Shown: piece after piece, positions 14,278 through 16,626 of the stretch
Layout of the letters: each line of letters starts with the position of its first letter
How positions within the stretch are numbered: position 1 is the first letter of the stretch
Origin: Methanobacteriota archaeon
Lineage (GTDB): Archaea > Methanobacteriota > Methanobacteria > Methanobacteriales > Methanobacteriaceae
DNA length: 16,626 bases
Direction: 5' to 3'
Assembly (NCBI GenBank): GCA_023430285.1
Contig: JAEZAV010000138.1
Coordinates: 1 to 16,626, forward strand
Notes under the pieces: model-generated
What the model saw: the letters and a program-made list of their open reading frames with translations, nothing else
Told to the model about the DNA's origin: nothing
Databases searched by the model: none
Program-made: the position numbers and the translations under genes

Positions 14278-15119
14278 CTTTTACCCTCCATGTACCATCT
14301 AAGTACTCCAAGGTTAAAGAGCCACGTTGCAAGAACATCTGCAACCAGTCCTATTATTAGGACAGATGCTATCTGATCTAGAACCTGTGCATATGGCATG
14401 AAGAATCTAACTACGAGATAAAGAGCCACCATGGAACCTATTGCGGCTGCAGCCATGGTAAAACCTGTTTTCATGGCATCTTTAGCTCTTTCGTTTATAG
14501 TTCCTTCACGCCGCTTAAGAACTCGCGTTGTGAGTAGAATATCAGTATCCACACTGTAACCTATGAGCATTAAAAGTGCACCCACAGATGCCAGTGAGAG
14601 TGGTATACCTAGTAATGACATACCTCCAACTGCAATTATGATATCACTGAAAGCTGCAAATATCACAGCGAGTGAAGGTATTAAATTCCTGAATATTATG
14701 AAAACAGTTATTGACATGAACAGGAATGCAAATGCAAGAGCATAATACACCTGTGTCAGGGACTGTTTACTTAACGATGGTCCCACCGCTCTGAAACTTT
14801 GTATAGTTGCAGTTCCACTAAGAGCATTTGTAAGTGCTATAACATCTGTTGCACCACCGGCTATTTCTATGGTTGCAGTGTTACCACTCGAAGTTGTTAC
14901 TGTTACTTGTTGGTTTCCTGTCGCATTTTCCACCAAAGCAGCTAGCGCATCATCAGATACAGGTTTTTCCAGCTGTACAACAGCTATTGATCCACCCTTT
15001 AGATCAATACCCTCTTGTAAACCACCTGCAACCACGACTGCTAAAGCAATCAGTGTAATGATAACAGGAATTATGATTAATGGTTTGTAAGAGTCCAATA
15101 ATTTGTCCATCATTGACAT
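14274..15119 (-). CDS. secF: Protein-export membrane protein SecF
   Basis: A 281-residue partner of SecD in the export-assisting SecDF complex. TM1 is at about 13-32, followed by GIDLKGGS (37-44), then a short external domain to about 120. Five more membrane segments follow, with LIGYSVDTDILLTTRVLKR matching the SecF core motif between TM4 and TM5. The start ATG at 15119 is preceded by GGTGATTCA; ATGs at 15113 and 15110 are also compatible with that ribosome binding site, so the N-terminus may be two or three residues shorter. It overlaps secD by four bases and begins 23 bases after the flavodoxin gene, so the three genes are very likely one operon. Confidence 0.97.
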   Translation of the reverse strand: MSMMDKLLDSYKPLIIIPVIITLIALAVVVAGGLQEGIDLKGGSIAVVQLEKPVSDDALAALVENATGNQQVTVTTSSGNTATIEIAGGATDVIALTNALSGTATIQSFRAVGPSLSKQSLTQVYYALAFAFLFMSITVFIIFRNLIPSLAVIFAAFSDIIIAVGGMSLLGIPLSLASVGALLMLIGYSVDTDILLTTRVLKRREGTINERAKDAMKTGFTMAAAAIGSMVALYLVVRFFMPYAQVLDQIASVLIIGLVADVLATWLFNLGVLRWYMEGKR

Positions 15120-15142
15120 TGAATCACCATGAAATAATTTTT

Positions 15143-15637
15143 CTAAATTCCATATATCTTCAGATCCTTTTCATCAAGGATCTTTTCAGTTGCTTCGACT
15201 AGTTCATCGATTTTTTTTCCACTGGTCTTAATTGTGAATGAGTTGACCATTCTGCCACCTCTGGCTTCAATCTTTTCCCTCATCCTTTCTACAACCTTCA
15301 AACCGCCACTGTTTCCCATGGTTGAAAACAAGATCACATCTTTACCTTTCAAATCACATTTATCAATCATGGTAATGATTGCAGGTGCTGGTTTGGAAGC
15401 CCAAGTGGGTGAACCAATATAAATTAAACCATATTCTGATAGATCAATACTATCTGGCTTAATATTGGTTTTATTTTCTCTCAAGGCGTCTAAAGAAGAT
15501 CCTAAATAATTAATAGCTCCCATTCTGTCCTTAAGATCATTGATTTCTATTGTATCTGCGTTGATTTGTTTAGCCAATGTTTTTGAAACATGGGCGGTTT
15601 TCCTTGTTCGGGAGTAAAACACTATCACAGTTTTCAT
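15143..15637 (-). CDS. Flavodoxin family protein
   Basis: A 164-residue cytoplasmic flavodoxin-fold protein, probably FMN-binding and involved in electron transfer. The first strand and phosphate loop read VIVFYSRTRKTAHVSKTLA (residues 4-22). The loop is degenerate compared with the classical T/S-x-T-G-x-T. The other flavin-contacting loops are recognisable: YIGSPTWASKPAP (about 73-85) and FSTMGNSGGLK (about 103-113). The ATG at 15637 follows GAGGTG closely. It heads a probable operon with secF 23 bases downstream; why a flavodoxin precedes the Sec genes is not clear from sequence. The redox partner is unknown. Confidence 0.92.
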   Translation of the reverse strand: MKTVIVFYSRTRKTAHVSKTLAKQINADTIEINDLKDRMGAINYLGSSLDALRENKTNIKPDSIDLSEYGLIYIGSPTWASKPAPAIITMIDKCDLKGKDVILFSTMGNSGGLKVVERMREKIEARGGRMVNSFTIKTSGKKIDELVEATEKILDEKDLKIYGI

Positions 15638-15674
15638 TTGACACCTCGTGGAGATATATTCTAAATTGATCGAA

Positions 15675-15687
15675 TAAATTTATATCT
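15675..15687 (-). promoter_or_regulatory. Probable promoter of the flavodoxin-secF-secD operon
   Basis: The minus strand reads AGATATAAATTTA, with GAA just upstream in the BRE position. Expected transcription start is near 15655-15660, giving a leader of about 20 bases that includes the GAGGTG ribosome binding site. Confidence 0.6.
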
Positions 15688-15768
15688 TTCTACTTAAGTT
15701 AATAGTTTAAATTTAATGATTATAATAAATTTTTTGTTTATTCAATCCTATTTTTTTCTTTTTATCTT

Positions 15769-15840
15769 AAAAAAAAATAATTACTTAAAAAACCTCCAAT
15801 TAAACAAGTTATTTATGGGTTTTTCTCGTTATAAACTTGT
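15769..15840 (-). terminator. Hairpin and T tracts after argC
   Basis: Immediately after the argC stop, ACAAGTT/AACTTGT (15840-15834 and 15810-15804) can form a 7-bp stem. T6 (15792-15787) and T9 (15777-15769) follow on the minus strand. The stem is AT-rich and its loop of 23 bases is large; the T runs are the stronger evidence. Confidence 0.5.
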
Positions 15841-16626
15841 TCATGGATGAAGACCAATATTATCGATAGATTCTGTTTCCTTGAATCCAAACATGAGGTT
15901 CATGTTATGAACAGCTTGTCCAGATGCACCTTTTACCAAGTTATCTATTGATGAGGCCACAACTAACCTACCATTTTCATCTATTTCAAAACAGCCTATA
16001 TGGCAGTTGTTTGATCCCCTTACAGAACTCATTCTTGGAGATTCTCCCTTTTCAAGCACCCTAACAAATGGTTCTCCATCATAGAATTCCCTGTACAACT
16101 CGTGTATATATTCAGGGCTCACTTCACTGGTTAAGAACCCATGCACAGTTGTCATAATGCCCCTGATAACCGGAACCAAATGTGGTGTAAAGGATACCTT
16201 AGAATTACCAAACTTTGAAAGTTTCTCCTGAATTTCAGGTCCATGACGATGGGTGGTAACTGCGTATGGTGAAACACTATCACTACAATTTGGGTAATGT
16301 GTTGTGTCTGTTGGGTTCACACCAGCTCCACTCACACCAGATTTGGAATCCACAACGATGTTATCCACAAGATTTTCTGAAACTATTGGTAGGCATGCAA
16401 GTATTGCGCCTGTAGGGTAACATCCAGGATTTGCAACTAGATCTGCATGTTTTATTTCCTTTCGGTTTATCTCAGGCAGACCATAAACAGCATTTAATGG
16501 ATTAGAATGTTTGAAACCGTACCATTTTTCGTAGATTTCAGTACTTTCAAATCTGTAATCCCCACTTAAATCCACAACTCTGATATTTTTATCAATGAGT
16601 TCAGGAACAATTTTCATTGATGCTCC
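15841..16626 (-). CDS. argC: N-acetyl-gamma-glutamyl-phosphate reductase, 5' end outside the window
   Basis: The NADPH-dependent enzyme that reduces N-acetylglutamyl phosphate to the semialdehyde in arginine synthesis. The frame is open to the right edge (GAS precedes MKIVPEL), and the N-terminal Rossmann motif GxxGxxG is missing. The ATG at 16617 is therefore an internal Met, not the start. Visible are LSGDYRF, the catalytic-cysteine motif ANPGCYPTGA (Cys codon 16422-16420), SKSGVSGAG, the histidine motif THRHGPEI, and the C-terminal VKGASGQAVHNMNLM helix that is strongly conserved in the family. It ends in TGA at 15841-15843. It is a separate unit from the flavodoxin operon, with terminator and promoter between them. 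Confidence 0.96.
   Translation of the reverse strand, partial: GASMKIVPELIDKNIRVVDLSGDYRFESTEIYEKWYGFKHSNPLNAVYGLPEINRKEIKHADLVANPGCYPTGAILACLPIVSENLVDNIVVDSKSGVSGAGVNPTDTTHYPNCSDSVSPYAVTTHRHGPEIQEKLSKFGNSKVSFTPHLVPVIRGIMTTVHGFLTSEVSPEYIHELYREFYDGEPFVRVLEKGESPRMSSVRGSNNCHIGCFEIDENGRLVVASSIDNLVKGASGQAVHNMNLMFGFKETESIDNIGLHP

Noticed and set aside
13223..15090. Plus-strand frames of 60-149 codons opposite secD and secF
   Set aside because: Antisense shadows of hydrophobic genes whose own motifs are clear.

Overview
The window looks like chromosome of a mesophilic, AT-rich euryarchaeal methanogen, most likely a Methanobacterium-type member of the Methanobacteriales. This is inferred from the gene content: archaeal-type ValS and PheT, archaeal SecD/SecF in secF-secD order, PyrI, a YjbQ-type protein, and a DUF5654-like membrane protein. 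It is also supported by GGAGG/GGTGAT ribosome binding sites, TATA-box promoters and T-rich 3' ends. I saw no tRNA, rRNA, CRISPR array, insertion sequence or prophage. Most of the window is ordinary core genome, with a few accessory features.

Layout. Bases 1-2847 (minus) carry valS, whose stop overlaps the start of aroA (aroA runs off the left edge). A 366-bp AT-rich divergent spacer separates it from a plus-strand pair: a 48-residue protein made of 11-residue LEA/CsbD-like repeats, then an Hsp20 small heat-shock protein. Next on minus come a two-helix membrane protein and a 1085-codon secreted M6-type metalloprotease. The protease has four chitobiase-like Ig repeats, two of them almost identical in DNA. 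On plus, a probably broken small membrane-protein gene is followed by a histidine-rich multi-pass membrane protein and pheT. On minus again follow yjbQ, pyrI, a badly decayed Na+/Ca2+ exchanger pseudogene, a flavodoxin-secF-secD operon, and argC (5' end beyond the right edge).

How it fits together. ValS and PheT charge tRNAs. AroA, ArgC and PyrI belong to aromatic, arginine and pyrimidine biosynthesis. SecDF assists Sec export, the likely route for the M6 protease. The repeat protein and Hsp20 plausibly form a two-gene stress-protection unit. The observations most worth checking are the LEA-like/Hsp20 pair, the exchanger pseudogene, the recent repeat homogenisation in the protease, the frameshifted small membrane ORF and the histidine-rich membrane protein. 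I did not find clear evidence for an entirely new multi-gene system.
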